DNA from: Variovorax sp. 679
Lineage (GTDB): Bacteria; Pseudomonadota; Gammaproteobacteria; Burkholderiales; Burkholderiaceae_C
Direction of reading: 5' to 3'
Assembly: GCF_003952185.1 (NCBI RefSeq)
Contig: NZ_RXFS01000002.1
Coordinates: forward strand, 310,001-374,000
Length of the DNA stretch: 64,000 bases
The notes beneath the pieces are model-generated. The model was given only the letters and a program-made list of their open reading frames with translations, had not been told where the DNA came from and did no database searches. A program made the translations under genes and the position numbers. This document shows, piece after piece, positions 11,517-23,100 of the stretch; within the stretch, counting starts at the first letter, position 1, and every line of letters starts with the position of its first letter.

Positions 11517-11525
11517 CGCCGGGCG

Positions 11526-12836
11526 CTAGGCGGCCGGGGTCGGCCGCAGCAGCCAGCGCACTTCCTGCGTCTGCTCGCTGTCGGGGTAGCGCGCTTCCAT
11601 CGTCGTCAGGATGGGCTGCGCCATGTCGGCGCGCCCCAGCCCCTGCACCAGTGCGCGGGCGGCCAGTTCGTAGGCCTGCGGAATCGTCTCGTGTCCGCGA
11701 AAGCGCTTGTCGAAGCCCGAAATCAGCGCCAGCGTGGCGTGCGCGTCGCCGTTGCGCCATTCGGCGCGCGCCATCGCGATCACCATGGCCGGATCGTCGA
11801 GCGCGAAGGCCTTGTCCTTTTCCTTGCAGGACTTGAAGACCTTCAGCGCCTCGGAGGTCAGGTCGCGCCGCATCAGCAAGGGAATGAAGCGCCGTGCCTG
11901 GTCGAGCATGGTGTCCTTCTTGTCGGGCATCAGCGCCAGCACGCGGTGGTAGCGGCGCTGCGCCGAGAGATCGTCGTAGGCCGCCGTTCGCTGCGCCTCG
12001 TAGGCCATGCCCAGCGCGGCCGCGAGGTCGCCCTCGGTAATGAGCTGCGCCACTTCCGCGTCGATGCGCTGCGCCTCGATCTGCGCGGGCGTGCGGCGGT
12101 CGGCCGGCGCGCCGTCGGGCAGTTCGCTGCCCGGCACGGCGTCGAAGCCGAAGGCGTCGTGGTGCTGGAACATCACGTAGCCCAGCAGGCTCGCCATCAC
12201 CCAGCCGAAGTAGATGAAGGCGAAGTTGATGATCGGCAGCACGATGCGCCCGTCGAACATCGGCAGCACCATCGCCAGCGCCACCTGCGCGCCGGTGCTC
12301 AGCAGGAACAGGAAGAAGCACAGCAGCGCATACGGCCAGCCGATGGTGCGCATCGCGTCCATCACGTGGGCCGGGTTCATCGCCTGGAAGAAGCTGGCCG
12401 ACTGCACCAGCACGATCACCGCCGCCGGGAAGGTGAAGGACATGACGAAGAGGCCCACCGTGCCCAGGATGGGCGCGTACCAGGCGAGCCAGCCGATCAG
12501 GAAGGCCTGCACCAGCGAGATGGCGAACAGCTTCCACGGCATGTAGGTCCAGTCGTCGCTCGATTCACGGCCGAAATCGGCCGAGTCGTGGATGCCGCGC
12601 GCGCCCAGCGCGATGATCTTGAAGCCGTAGCGGCTGGCCGCCAGCATGATGCCGACCTCGATGACGAACAGGGCCAGCCCCTGGGGCAGGAAGAAGACCG
12701 CGTCGAAAAGCAGGCTGCAGAACGACAGCAGCAGGCCGTAGGCAAACGGCCGCATCTGGAACGGGAAGGCAAAGAAGCTGTTCAGGCGGTGCCAGAACGG
12801 TGGTGGCGGCGGCAGCGCATCCTTGACGGCGATCAT
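11526..12836 (-). CDS. Membrane protein with DUF4013-like N-terminal region and TPR-like C-terminus
   Basis: This 436-aa protein has five or six hydrophobic helices in residues 25-225, with GLLLSFCSLLFDAVFFLP and LVQAFLIGWLAWYAPILG among them. The rest of the protein is soluble and alpha-helical, composed of degenerate tetratricopeptide-like repeats up to a terminal PTPAA. The membrane part resembles the DUF4013/BPSS1780 type of betaproteobacterial protein. Function is unknown. The following gene on this strand (12869-13408) is upstream by 32 bp, so the two are probably co-transcribed. Confidence 0.8.
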   Translation of the reverse strand: MIAVKDALPPPPPFWHRLNSFFAFPFQMRPFAYGLLLSFCSLLFDAVFFLPQGLALFVIEVGIMLAASRYGFKIIALGARGIHDSADFGRESSDDWTYMPWKLFAISLVQAFLIGWLAWYAPILGTVGLFVMSFTFPAAVIVLVQSASFFQAMNPAHVMDAMRTIGWPYALLCFFLFLLSTGAQVALAMVLPMFDGRIVLPIINFAFIYFGWVMASLLGYVMFQHHDAFGFDAVPGSELPDGAPADRRTPAQIEAQRIDAEVAQLITEGDLAAALGMAYEAQRTAAYDDLSAQRRYHRVLALMPDKKDTMLDQARRFIPLLMRRDLTSEALKVFKSCKEKDKAFALDDPAMVIAMARAEWRNGDAHATLALISGFDKRFRGHETIPQAYELAARALVQGLGRADMAQPILTTMEARYPDSEQTQEVRWLLRPTPAA

Positions 12837-12868
12837 GGCAACTCCCTGTACTGGCTTCTTTTTCTGAC

Positions 12869-13408
12869 TTACTTGCGGAAGAACTCGCTCTGGCTCATGG
12901 CGCCACGGCCGCCCAGACGGACGACGGAGGCCTCCTGGGCGTGCACGAGGCGCATCTGGCCGAGCTCGCGCTCAAGGCGCTGGGTGAAGCTGGTCTTGAC
13001 CTGGAAAGCGGATTCGCCCATCTGCAGCACGCTGGTGCCCTTGACGATGGCGCTCTTGCGGTCGGGAGCGACTTCGACGGAGTCGATGTGATAGTCGTAG
13101 TCGAAGGAAACAACGGCGCCCATCCGGTCGCCGACCATGCGCAGGGTCTCGAAGGTCTTGCGCTGCGCCTCGCAGGCCTCCTCGCGGTTGTGCGAAGCCT
13201 CCTCCGTGCGGCCCATCATGGTCGTCTTGCTCTCGATGACGGCATTGCGGCCGAGCTGCTTGCACAGCTTCTCGGCGTCGCGGTCGGAAATGGCGCGAGC
13301 CTCCTTGCGGTAGTAGTCGTGGACCATCGGCTCGTCGAGCTTGCGCCCGCCGACAAAGAAGTACCACGCACCCACGCAGAGCGCGATCACGATCGCAATT
13401 TGCTTCAT
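12869..13408 (-). CDS. Hypothetical protein with N-terminal membrane anchor
   Basis: This 179-aa protein starts at ATG 13408 (MKQIAIVIALCVGAWYFFVG), a single N-terminal helix that anchors it or acts as an uncleaved signal. The rest is soluble, with charged and beta-rich sequence such as FDYDYHIDSVEVAPD resembling small lumenal or periplasmic domains. I do not recognise a named family. It lies just upstream of the DUF4013/TPR membrane gene and is divergent from the ECF sigma gene. Confidence 0.7.
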   Translation of the reverse strand: MKQIAIVIALCVGAWYFFVGGRKLDEPMVHDYYRKEARAISDRDAEKLCKQLGRNAVIESKTTMMGRTEEASHNREEACEAQRKTFETLRMVGDRMGAVVSFDYDYHIDSVEVAPDRKSAIVKGTSVLQMGESAFQVKTSFTQRLERELGQMRLVHAQEASVVRLGGRGAMSQSEFFRK

Positions 13409-13562
13409 TCTTCCCGTCCGCGCCGTGCGCGGTCCCTCGTTTATGCGCGGCAGTATACGTTCACAAATGTTTCCAAAAGACTTCATTCGCGCGGCGCATT
13501 GAATCCGGCGGCCGGGCCGCCCCGTATACCGGGCATGCGCATCGATGCCCCACAATCCGCGG

Positions 13563-14138
13563 ATGCCAGCACCCAGCCCCGACGCCGAATTGATGGCGCT
13601 GATCGACCGGATCGGCCATCGCGACGAAGCCGCCCTGCGCCTGCTGTACGACCGCACCTCGCCCCGCCTGATGGGGCTGGCGATGCGCGTCGTCCGGCAG
13701 CGCGAATGGGCGGAGGACGTTCTCCAGGAGAGTTTTCTGACCGTCTGGCGGGTCGCCGGCGACTACCGCGCCTCGCTCAGCCCGCCGCTGGCGTGGCTGG
13801 GGCTCATCGTGCGCAGCCGGGCACTCGACCTGTTGCGCCGTCGCACCGCCGACCGCGCCCAGCTGACGCAGGAATTCGACGAGCTCATGGCCGACCAGCT
13901 CGAGTCGGACGCCCCCAACCCGGCCGACACGGCCGATGCCAGCGAGCAGGCCTGGGCACTGCACCAGTGCCTGAGCCAGCTCGAGGGCCGCCAGCGCGAG
14001 GTGGTCAGCCTGGCCTACCTGCGCGACATGAGCCACGGCGAGCTGGCCGAACAGCTCAAGCTGCCGCTCGGCACGGTCAAGACCTGGATACGGCGCGGGC
14101 TGGAAAAGCTGCGCGTCTGCATGGGGCGCTTTGCGTGA
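13563..14138 (+). CDS. ECF-family RNA polymerase sigma factor
   Basis: This 191-aa protein contains region 2 (LYDRTSPRLMGLAMRVV, then EWAEDVLQESFLTVWR) and region 4 (LSQLEGRQREVVSLAYL, then GTVKTWIRRGLEKLR with its HTH). This is the compact two-domain ECF layout. The ATG at 13563 fits the family N-terminus; an ATG 18 bases upstream is also in frame. The anti-sigma gene follows after 34 bp, which predicts release of the sigma factor on an envelope signal. It most resembles the group paired with RskA-like anti-sigma factors. Confidence 0.9.
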   Translation: MPAPSPDAELMALIDRIGHRDEAALRLLYDRTSPRLMGLAMRVVRQREWAEDVLQESFLTVWRVAGDYRASLSPPLAWLGLIVRSRALDLLRRRTADRAQLTQEFDELMADQLESDAPNPADTADASEQAWALHQCLSQLEGRQREVVSLAYLRDMSHGELAEQLKLPLGTVKTWIRRGLEKLRVCMGRFA

Positions 14139-14172
14139 AGGCGATGGCGACGAAGAAAAAGGCGGTCACCCC

Positions 14173-14934
14173 ATGAATCTCATCGCACACCCCGAACTGC
14201 TCGAGCTGCTGGCCGCGAGCCATGCGCTGGGCACCCTGCGTGGCGGCGCCCGCCGCCGCTTCGAGGCCCTGGCCCGCGAACAAGCCCCGGTGCGCGCCGC
14301 CGCGCTGGTCTGGCAAGGCCGGCTCGCGAGCATGACCGAGCTGCAATCCCCGGTCACGCCCGACCCTGCCGTGTGGACCCGCATCCGCAACATGATCGAC
14401 GCCGAGCAGTCCGCGCTCGCCATCGAGCGCCAGCGCCAGGCCGCCAATGCCAAGGCCGGCGGCGAGCCGACCCAGGGCGGCTGGCTGCGCAGCCTCGCGC
14501 TGTGGCGCACCGCCACCGCAGCCGGCGCGCTGGCCACCGTGCTGGCCGTGACGGTCGGCCTGAACCTGCGCGACCAGCTGCAGAACGCCCCGGCGGTGCA
14601 GTACGTGGCCGTGCTCAGCGACGACAAGGACGCGGCCTCGATGCTCGTGACCTTCGATCCGAAGAAGAAACAGCTTGTGCTGCAGCGCGTGGGCAGCTTC
14701 AACGAGGGCAACGACAAGTCGCTGCAGCTCTGGGCCCTGCCCCCGGGAGGCGCGCCGCGTTCGCTGGGCGTGCTCGACAACGCCCCGGGCCTGCGCCTGA
14801 AGGCGTCGGAGTCCGACGTGCAGGCCGTGCCGGCGCTGGCCATCTCGCTCGAGGCCAAGGGCGGCGTGCCGGCGGGCAGCGGGCCGAAGGGACCGATCCT
14901 GTTCAAGGGCGCGCTCATCGAGAAGACCATCTAG
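14173..14934 (+). CDS. Anti-sigma factor (RskA-like C-terminal domain)
   Basis: This 253-aa protein has an N-terminal cytoplasmic helical region (residues 1-100), one membrane helix at about 112-130 (TATAAGALATVLAVTVGL), and a periplasmic RskA/anti-sigma-K domain with LQLWALPPGGAPRSLGVL. It would hold the ECF sigma factor of the preceding gene at the membrane. The start at ATG 14173 is preferred over an in-frame upstream start because it opens directly into the conserved helical domain. No HxxxCxxC zinc motif is visible in the N-terminal part. Confidence 0.85.
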   Translation: MNLIAHPELLELLAASHALGTLRGGARRRFEALAREQAPVRAAALVWQGRLASMTELQSPVTPDPAVWTRIRNMIDAEQSALAIERQRQAANAKAGGEPTQGGWLRSLALWRTATAAGALATVLAVTVGLNLRDQLQNAPAVQYVAVLSDDKDAASMLVTFDPKKKQLVLQRVGSFNEGNDKSLQLWALPPGGAPRSLGVLDNAPGLRLKASESDVQAVPALAISLEAKGGVPAGSGPKGPILFKGALIEKTI

Positions 14935-15022
14935 GCGGGACTGCCTGTCAACGGCCATGGGCCCTCGGGCGTCGTGGTAGAAAATCCGGTTACTCCCGCC
15001 CTTTGCCTTCCCCGCCCCTCCG

Positions 15023-15790
15023 ATGCATCCGATGAAAACCGCGATCGCCGCGGTCGCCCTGCTTGCCACGGCGATTGCCGCGAACGCCCAGTCTTCCTTC
15101 TTCCCCCAGGAATCCGAGACGGCCGCCGCCGAAGCTGCGTCCGCGCGCGACTACCTGGCCGCCAAGGCGCGCTGGCACAACGAGCTCGCAGCCTTCGCCC
15201 GCGCCGACCAGGACCGCTTTCCCGCTCCCGGCGGCGTGGTGTTCGTGGGCAGCTCCACGGTGCGCATGTGGAGCCGGCTGCAGCAGGACTTCTCGCGCGT
15301 GCCCGGCGGCGTGATCAACCGCGGCTTCGGCGGCTCCACGCTGGCCGACTGCGCCCTGTTCGCGCGCGACCTGGTGGTGCGCTACAAGCCGCGCCAGGTG
15401 ATGGTCTACGCGGGCGACAACGACCTGGCGGAAGGCCGCACGCCGCTGCAGGTGCTCGACAGCTTCGCGCGTTTTGCCAACGCGGTGCGCGCCGAGCTGC
15501 CGGATGCGCGCATCAGCTTCATCTCGGTCAAGCCCAGCCCCTCGCGCGAGCAGCTGATGCCGCAGATCCGCGAGACCAACCACGTCGTCTCGGCCTACCT
15601 GAACCTGCTGCCCAACAGCGAGTTCATCGACATCTACACGCCGATGCTGGGCGCGGACGGACGCCCGCGCATGGAACTGTTCCGCAGCGACCGGCTGCAC
15701 ATGACGGACGAGGGCTACCGGCTCTGGCTGTCGGTGATCGCGCCCCACCTGCCGGGCCCTCCCGCGGCATCTGCGGCCAGCCTGCCCTGA
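15023..15790 (+). CDS. Secreted SGNH/GDSL-type hydrolase
   Basis: This 255-aa protein has a cleavable signal peptide (AIAAVALLATAIAANAQ). Block I is VVFVGSSTVRMW with the nucleophile Ser, block II is RGFGGS, block III is YAGDNDLAEG, and the D-x-x-H pair is in RSDRLHMTDEGY. These are the four SGNH blocks, so it is probably a periplasmic esterase or acetylhydrolase. Met4 is an alternative start. It lies 88 bp after the anti-sigma gene on the same strand and may be part of the ECF regulon, which is inference. It converges with the OpgC-like gene. Confidence 0.88.
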   Translation: MHPMKTAIAAVALLATAIAANAQSSFFPQESETAAAEAASARDYLAAKARWHNELAAFARADQDRFPAPGGVVFVGSSTVRMWSRLQQDFSRVPGGVINRGFGGSTLADCALFARDLVVRYKPRQVMVYAGDNDLAEGRTPLQVLDSFARFANAVRAELPDARISFISVKPSPSREQLMPQIRETNHVVSAYLNLLPNSEFIDIYTPMLGADGRPRMELFRSDRLHMTDEGYRLWLSVIAPHLPGPPAASAASLP

Positions 15791-15808
15791 ATCGGACAGC
15801 CGCCTCGC

Positions 15809-16951
15809 TCAGGCCGGCGCAGGCTCCGAGGGCACGTCGTCCGCGGGCGGCGGCACATCCGCCGCACGCGTGAAGCGCGCCACGAAGTACATCCCCGAGA
15901 ACACCACCGCCAGCAGCAGGCCGTCGCCCCACCAGGGCCGCGCCGTCTGGCTGTCGCCGTAGAAGGCCAGCACCAGCAGCACCGCGACAAGGTGCGCGCA
16001 GAACACCGGCAGCGATGCCGAGCCCATCGCCTCCAGCCAGCTCAGCCGCGGAATCCGCCGCATCAGCCACGGCCCGAAACGCACCGCGAGGATGCCCAGC
16101 GCCACCAGGTTCACCAGCCGCAGCGGCCCGAGCTGCCACTTGTCGAACAGCAGGTTCAGCTCAACGTCGCCGCCGAACGGCGCCTGCCCGTTGATGCCGG
16201 TGTGGCGCCAGTAGAGGCCGTAGAGCGCAACGCCCGCCGCCAGCGCCAGCAGCCACGCCGGGAAGCGCAGCGGCCGCGCATCCGGCCCGTTGCGGGTAGC
16301 ACCGATGCACAGCCCCGCGAACCAGAGGAACTGCCACGCGTAGGTGTTGAAGGCTCCCATCTCGTGGAACGGCACCGGCACGCCCAGGTAGCGCACCGCC
16401 AGCCCGTAGACCCATTCGCTGAGCCCGAACTGCGCCGCAGCCCACACGGCTGCGCTCGCCGCCATCACCCCGGTCCAGCCGTGGCGCATGGCGAAGGCCA
16501 GCACCCAGGGGCTCATGAGCATGAAAAAGATGTACATCGGCAGGATGTCGAGCAGCGCCGGCTCGTAGATGAGCAGCAGCCCGTAGATGAAGCCCTCGCG
16601 AGGCTCCGCGAGGTAGTACGACACCAGGTTCTTCACCGCCGGCTGGTCGATGTGCAGCCCCACCGCGGTGATCACCGTGAACAGGAACAGCAGGGTCGCC
16701 GCCTGGCACAGGTATACCTTGAGCACGCGCCGCCAGAAGGCCTGGCGCATCGAGTCGACCCCGCGCACATGGCCGATGCGGCTGTACACCAGCCCGGCGA
16801 CGAAAGCCGACAGCAGCACGAAGCCTTCGGCCGCCGAGACGAAGCCGAAAGGCTGGCCCAGCGGGTCGGTCAGCCGGGTGGGAAGGTGGGTGACGGTCAT
16901 CAACACGAGCATCAGCCCGCGCAAGGCGTCTATTTCCCAGTAGCGTTTCAT
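15809..16951 (-). CDS. opgC: OpgC-domain inner-membrane acyltransferase-like protein
   Basis: This 380-aa protein has about ten hydrophobic helices. It starts MKRYWEIDALRGLMLVLMTV and contains SAAEGFVLLSAFVAGLVYSR, the characteristic E-G-F block of OpgC, the succinyl transferase of osmoregulated periplasmic glucans. An acidic Pro-rich tail ends the protein. ATG 16951 is chosen because the extra N-terminal residues of the longer frame are Arg/Pro rich and unlike the family. No mdoGH/opgGH genes are in the window, so the acceptor glycan is unproven. Confidence 0.82.
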   Translation of the reverse strand: MKRYWEIDALRGLMLVLMTVTHLPTRLTDPLGQPFGFVSAAEGFVLLSAFVAGLVYSRIGHVRGVDSMRQAFWRRVLKVYLCQAATLLFLFTVITAVGLHIDQPAVKNLVSYYLAEPREGFIYGLLLIYEPALLDILPMYIFFMLMSPWVLAFAMRHGWTGVMAASAAVWAAAQFGLSEWVYGLAVRYLGVPVPFHEMGAFNTYAWQFLWFAGLCIGATRNGPDARPLRFPAWLLALAAGVALYGLYWRHTGINGQAPFGGDVELNLLFDKWQLGPLRLVNLVALGILAVRFGPWLMRRIPRLSWLEAMGSASLPVFCAHLVAVLLVLAFYGDSQTARPWWGDGLLLAVVFSGMYFVARFTRAADVPPPADDVPSEPAPA

Positions 16952-17136
16952 CGGTCGGCGGCGAGGTCTTGGTGGCGGTCTGCGCGGCGCACGCACGACG
17001 GCGTCGATTGTAAGAAGACCGGCGTAAGGCCCGCCGTGCCCGGCGATCAAGCCAACGGCCTATGACTGTTGGCACTCCCGAACCGTCGTGCAAATCGGCT
17101 ACGCTGCGCGCTGCCTCTAGGTGGAGATACAAAAAA

Positions 17137-20100
17137 GTGAATCGTTTCCTTCCAACATTGCTCCTGGCCGGCGGCGTACTCGCAGCCGCCCCGGGCCATG
17201 CCCTCCAGATCATCAGCGTCACGCCCCAGGGCGAGGTGGCGCGCGTACGCCAGGTGGTCGCCAAGTTCGACCAGCCCGCCGTCAACTTCGGCGACCCCAA
17301 GGCTCCCGCCCCGCTCACGGTGAGCTGCAACGACGCGCAGGCCGCCAAGGGCACCGGCCGCTGGACCGACGCCAAGGCGTGGGTCTACGACTTCGAGAAC
17401 GACCTGCCGCCCGGCGTGCGCTGCACGGTCACCCGCATTCCCACCTTCAAGCCCGCCAGCGGCGAGCTGACGGGCCCCGAGCGCTACCAGTTCAACACCG
17501 GCGGCCCCTTCGTGCGCAACTACATGCCGGGCAGCTACAGCCGCATCGACGAGCAGCAGATGTTCATGCTGGAGCTCAACGGCGCGGCCACGCTCGAGAG
17601 CGTGCGCCAGAACGTCTGGTGCACGGCCGACGGCGTGGGCGAGCGCATTCCCGTCAAGCTGCTCGACGGCGAGCAGCGCACCGGCCTGCTCAAGGCCTTC
17701 GGACGCGACAAGTCCGCCGAGAAAGACCCGCTGCGCTTCATCACGATGCAGTGCAACCGCACGCTGACGCCCGGCGCCAAGGTGCAGATCGTCTACGGCA
17801 AGGGCGTGGCAACGCCCTCCGGCGTGGCCAACAACGTGGAGCGGCGCCTTGAATTCCAGGTGCGCGAGCCCTTCGCCGTCTCGTTCACCTGCGAGCGCGA
17901 GAACGCGCAGGCCGCCTGCCTGCCGCTGCGCCCGATGCAGCTGCAGTTCAACGCGCCGGTCACCCGCAAGCTGGCTTCGCAGATCCAGCTCAAGGGCGAC
18001 AAGACCGTCAAGGCCAAGCTCGACAACGAGGGCGGTTCGCAGAGCGATGACGACGTGGTCAACGGCGTGAGCTTCGAGCCGCCGCTGGCGGAGAGCGCGC
18101 AATACAGCATCGAGCTGCCCTCGAAGTTCGAGGACGCCTCGGGCCGCCCGCTCGCCACGCCCGGCAACTTCCCGATGAAGGTGGCCACCGGCGCGATGCC
18201 GCCGCTGGCCAAGTTCGCCGCCTCGCCCTTCGGCGTGGTCGAGCGCCTGGCCGAACCCGACACGCCGGCCATGATGCCGGTCACCGTGCGCCGCGTGGAG
18301 CCGAAGCTGATGGTGAACGACCTCGCCCCCGGCAAGGTCAGCGACATGAACCCGAAGACCGACGCTGAAATCATCGCGTGGTTCCGCAAGGTGCGTCGCT
18401 ACGACAACTTCACCGTCTCGCGCGAACAGGCGCGCAAGGACGTGAAGGGTCCGCTGCCCCCGGTCATCGACAAGGACGACCGCACCACGCTGCAGACCCG
18501 CATGCTGTCGCTGCTGGCCGGCCAGCCGGGCGTGAAGGCGCTCGACATGCCCAAGGCCGACTCGGGCGATCCGCGCCCCTTCGAGGTCATCGGCATCCCG
18601 CTGACGCCGGGCTTCCACGTGCTCGAAATCGCCTCGCAGAAGCTGGGCGAGGCCCTGCTCGACGAGCGCTACAACGCCGGCCGCACGATGTACGTGCGCA
18701 CCACCGCGCTGGCCACCAACCTGGCGGTGCACTTCAAGCTGGGCCGCGAGAACTCGATGGCCTGGGTCACCACGCTCGACAAGGGCAAGGTCGTGGCCGG
18801 CGCCGAGGTGCGCGTATCGAGCTGCGACGGCAAGGCCGTGGCCAGCGGCACCACCGACGCCAACGGCGTCGTCATGCTCAGCGGCGTCTCGCCGCAGGCG
18901 CCGTCGTGCAACGGCCCGAACGAATACGACAGCGGCGCATGGTTCGTCAGCGCCCGCGCCAAGGACGAAAAGGGCGTGGAAGACCTCGCCTTCACCTGGA
19001 GCGACTGGCAGCGCGGCATCGAGCCCTGGCGCTTCAACGTGCCGACCAGCCTGCAGGCCGAGGCCGACCGCGTCGCCCACACCATCTTCGACCGCACGCT
19101 GCTGCGCGCCGGCGAGACGGTGTCGATGAAGAGCCTGATCCGCACGCAGACCAGCAAGGGCTTCGGCCTTCCCGAAAGCCGGCCCGACACGCTGGTCATC
19201 ACCCACGTGGGCAGCGGCCAGCGCTTCACGCAGCCGCTGAACTGGCGCAAGACCGCCACCGGCGGCCTGAGCGCCGAAAACAGCTTCGCCATTCCGCCGG
19301 CCGCCAAGCTCGGCGTGTACGAGGTGATGCTGCGCACCGGCGGCAAGGACGCCAACGGCGAAGGTGACGGCGAAGAGGACTACGGCCGCAGCTTCAGCAC
19401 CGGCATGTTCCGCGTCGAGGAATTCCGCCTGCCCGTGCTCGAGGGCCGCATCGCGCCCACCGACAAGAAGCCGCTGGTGGCGGCCACCAACGTGCCGACC
19501 GACGTGCAGATCAACTACGTCTCCGGCGGCGGCGCGGCCAACCTGCCGGTGCGCGTGTCGGCCATGGTGCGCGGCAAGAGCCTGAGCTTCTCCGACTACG
19601 ACGCCTTCAGCTTCAACCCGCCACGCTCCACGCAGGGCGACGGCAGCGAGGCCGCCACGGCGGTCAGCGCCGCGGCCGAGGCCGGCTCCGGCGAGGAAGA
19701 CCTCAACAGCGTGAACGACACCCGCGTGATCGCCGACAAGCTGCCGCTCACGCTGAACAAGGACGGCGCCGGCAAAGTCACGATCGACAAGGTGCCGAAG
19801 GTCAAGGCGGCGCGCGAGCTGCTGCTCGAGGCCACCTACGCCGACCCGAACGGCGAGGTGCAGACCATCCGAAGCACGCAGACGCTGTGGCCGGCTTCGG
19901 TCATCGCCGGCATCAAGACCGAAGGCTGGGTCTCAACCGCCCAGAAGCTGAAGTTCCAGGCGCTCGCGCTCGACCTGTCGGGCAAGCCCCAGGCCAACGT
20001 GACGCTCAACGTGCGCGCCGTGGCCCGCATCACCACCACCAGCCGCAAGCGCATGGTGGGCGGCTTCTACACCTACGACAACAAGACCGAGACGAAGGAC

Positions 20101-23100
20101 ATCGGCACCGTCTGCAGCGGCAAGAGCGACGCGCGCGGCCTGCTGCTGTGCGAGTCGGAGCTGAAGGAAGCCGGTGAGGTCGAACTCATCGCCAGCGCCA
20201 CCGACGGCGAAGGCCGCGACGCCAAGGCGGTGAGCTCTGTCTACGTGACCAAGCAGGGCGAGCTCTGGTTCGGCGGCGAGGACAACGACCGCATCGACGT
20301 GCTGCCCGAGAAGAAGAGCTACCAGCCCGGCGAGATCGCCAAGTTCCAAGTGCGCAGCCCCTTCCGCTTCGCGACCGCGCTGGTCGCGGTGGAACGCGAA
20401 GGCATCATCGAGACGCACGTGGTCAAGCTCGACGGCAAGGACCCGACCGTCACCCTCGAAGTGAAGCCCGAGTGGGGCCCGAACGCATACGTGAGCGTGC
20501 TCGCGCTGCGCGGCCGCCTGCGCGAGGTGCCCTGGTACAGCTTCTTCACCTGGGGCTTCAAGTCGCCGCGCGAGTGGTGGACGGCCTTCTGGTACGAAGG
20601 CAAGGAATACGTGGCGCCGACCGCCATGGTCGACCTGAGCAAGCCCGCCTACCGCCTCGGCATGGCCGAGATCCGCGTCGGCACGCGCGCCCACCAGATC
20701 GACGTGACCGTTACCAGCGACAAGCCCAGCTACCCGATCCGCAGCAAGGCGCAGGTCACCATCAGCGCCAAGCTGCCCGACGGCAAGCCGGCCGCCGGCG
20801 CCGAAGTGGCACTGGCAGCGGTCGACCAGGCCCTGCTGGAGCTGATGCCCAACGACAGCTGGAACCTGCTGAACGCGATGCTGCAGCGACGCAGCTGGGG
20901 CGTGAGCACCTCCACCGCGCAGATGGAAATCGTCGGCCGGCGCCACTACGGCCGCAAGGCCGTGCCCGCGGGCGGCGGCGGCGGCAAGGGCCAGACGCGC
21001 GAACTGCTCGACACCCTGCTCGTGTGGAACCCGAAGGTGGTGCTCGACGCCAACGGCCAGGCCGTGGTGACGGTGCCGCTGAACGACGCGCTCACCACCT
21101 TCAAGATCGTGGCCGTGGCCGATTCCGGCGCCAACCTGTTCGGCACCGGGCAGGCCAGCATCCAGGCCACGCAAGACTTGCAGATCATCAGCGGCCTGCC
21201 GCCGCTGGTGCGCGAGGACGACCAGTTCCGTGCCCAGGTCACTCTGCGCAACACCACGCAGAAGCCGATGAAGGTCGAGGCCACGCCGCGCGCCACCCTG
21301 CTCACGCTGGAGCCGCAGACGGTCGACATTCCGGCCGGCGAGGCGCGCGAGGTGGCATGGACCGTGACCGCGCCCGCGCAGCTCGCGCAGACGCGCGCCG
21401 AAGCCATCATCTGGGAGATCGAGGCGAAGGACACCATCGGCGGCGCTCGCGACGCGCTCAAGGTGCGCCAGCGCATCGTGCCCTCGGTGCCGCTCACGGT
21501 GCAGCAGGGCACGCTGGTGCAGGTCGACGGCCCCTTCACGCTCGACGTGGCACCGCCCGCCGACGCCCTCCCCGGCCGCGGCGGCCTGAAGCTCTCGCTG
21601 CAGCCCAAGCTGGCCGAAGGCCTGCCGGGCGTGCGGGACTGGTTCGCGAACTACCCCTTCATCTGCCTCGAACAGAAGACCAGCAAGTCGGTCGGCCTGC
21701 GCGACGCGAAGATGTGGCAGGGCGTGCTGGCCCAGTTGCCAACCTACCTCGACAGCGACGGCCTGGCCAACTACTTCCCGCCGCGCGACGGCGAGGCCAA
21801 CCGCGGCAGCGACATCCTCACCTCGTACCTGCTCGCGGCGACCAACGAGGCGGCCCAGCTCAACCCCGCCTTCGCGCTCGCCGACGACGTGCGCGCGCCG
21901 ATGGAGTCGGGCCTGATCGCCTTCGTCGAAGGCCGCATCACGCGCGACTTCTGGAGCCCGCGCAAGGACCTCGACGTGCGCAAGCTGGCCGCGCTCGAAG
22001 CGCTCTCGCGCTATGGCAAGGCCAAGGGCAGCATGGTCGGCAGCATCACCATCGCGCCGAACCAGTGGCCCACCAGCGCGGTGATCGACTGGCTCAACAT
22101 CCTCAAGCGCGTGAACGACGTGCCGCAGCGCCAGCAGCGCCTGGACGAAGCCAACAACGTGCTGAAGGCGCGCCTGTCGTACCAGGGCACCAAGCTGATC
22201 TTCAGCACCGAGCAGGACGACTACTGGTGGTGGCTGATGACCAACGGCGACGTCAACACCGCCCGCCTGCTGCTCAGCGTGATGGACGACCCGAGCTGGA
22301 AGGACGACATCGGCAAGCTCGCCAACGGCTTCATCGGCCGCCAGCAGAACGGCGCCTGGCACACCACCACCGCCAACCTGTGGGGCGGGCTGGCGCTGGA
22401 GAAATTCAGCAAGGTGTTCGAGAGCACGCCGGTGGCCGGCGTCACCGCCGCCACGCTCGGCGCGGTGAAGGCGCAGGTCGACTGGAGCAAGGTCGAGCGC
22501 GTGAAGACCACCGACGCGGCCGGCGCGCCCAACCAGACCACCTTCTTCGGCGCGCCCGCCTCGCCGGGCAACCTGAAGAACAACACGATGTTCCTGCCGT
22601 GGGCGGCTTCGCCTTCGGGCGCACCGGTGCGCGACACGCTGCTGGTGACGCAGCAGGGCACCGGCAAGCCGTGGCTCACGCTGCAGTCGATCGCCGCCGT
22701 GCAGCTGAAGGCGCCGTTCGCGGCCGGCTACGCCATCAAGAAGACCATCACCCCGGTCGAGCAGGCCACCGCCGGCAAGTACACGCGCGGCGACGTGCTG
22801 CGCGTGACGCTGGAGGTGAACGCCAGCGCCGACATGACCTGGGTCGTCATCAGCGACCCGATCCCGGGCGGCGCCACCATCCTCGGCGGCGGCCTGGGCC
22901 GCGACTCGCAGATCGCCACCCAGGGCGAAAAGAAGTCGGGCTCCGGCTGGCCGGCCTTCGAGGAACGCAGCTTCGAGGCCTTCCGCAGCTACTACGAGTA
23001 CCTGCCCAAGGGCGTGGTGAAGATGGAATACACCGTGCGCCTGAACAACGTCGGCGACTTCGCGCTGCCGCCGAGCCGCGTCGAGGCGATGTACGCGCCC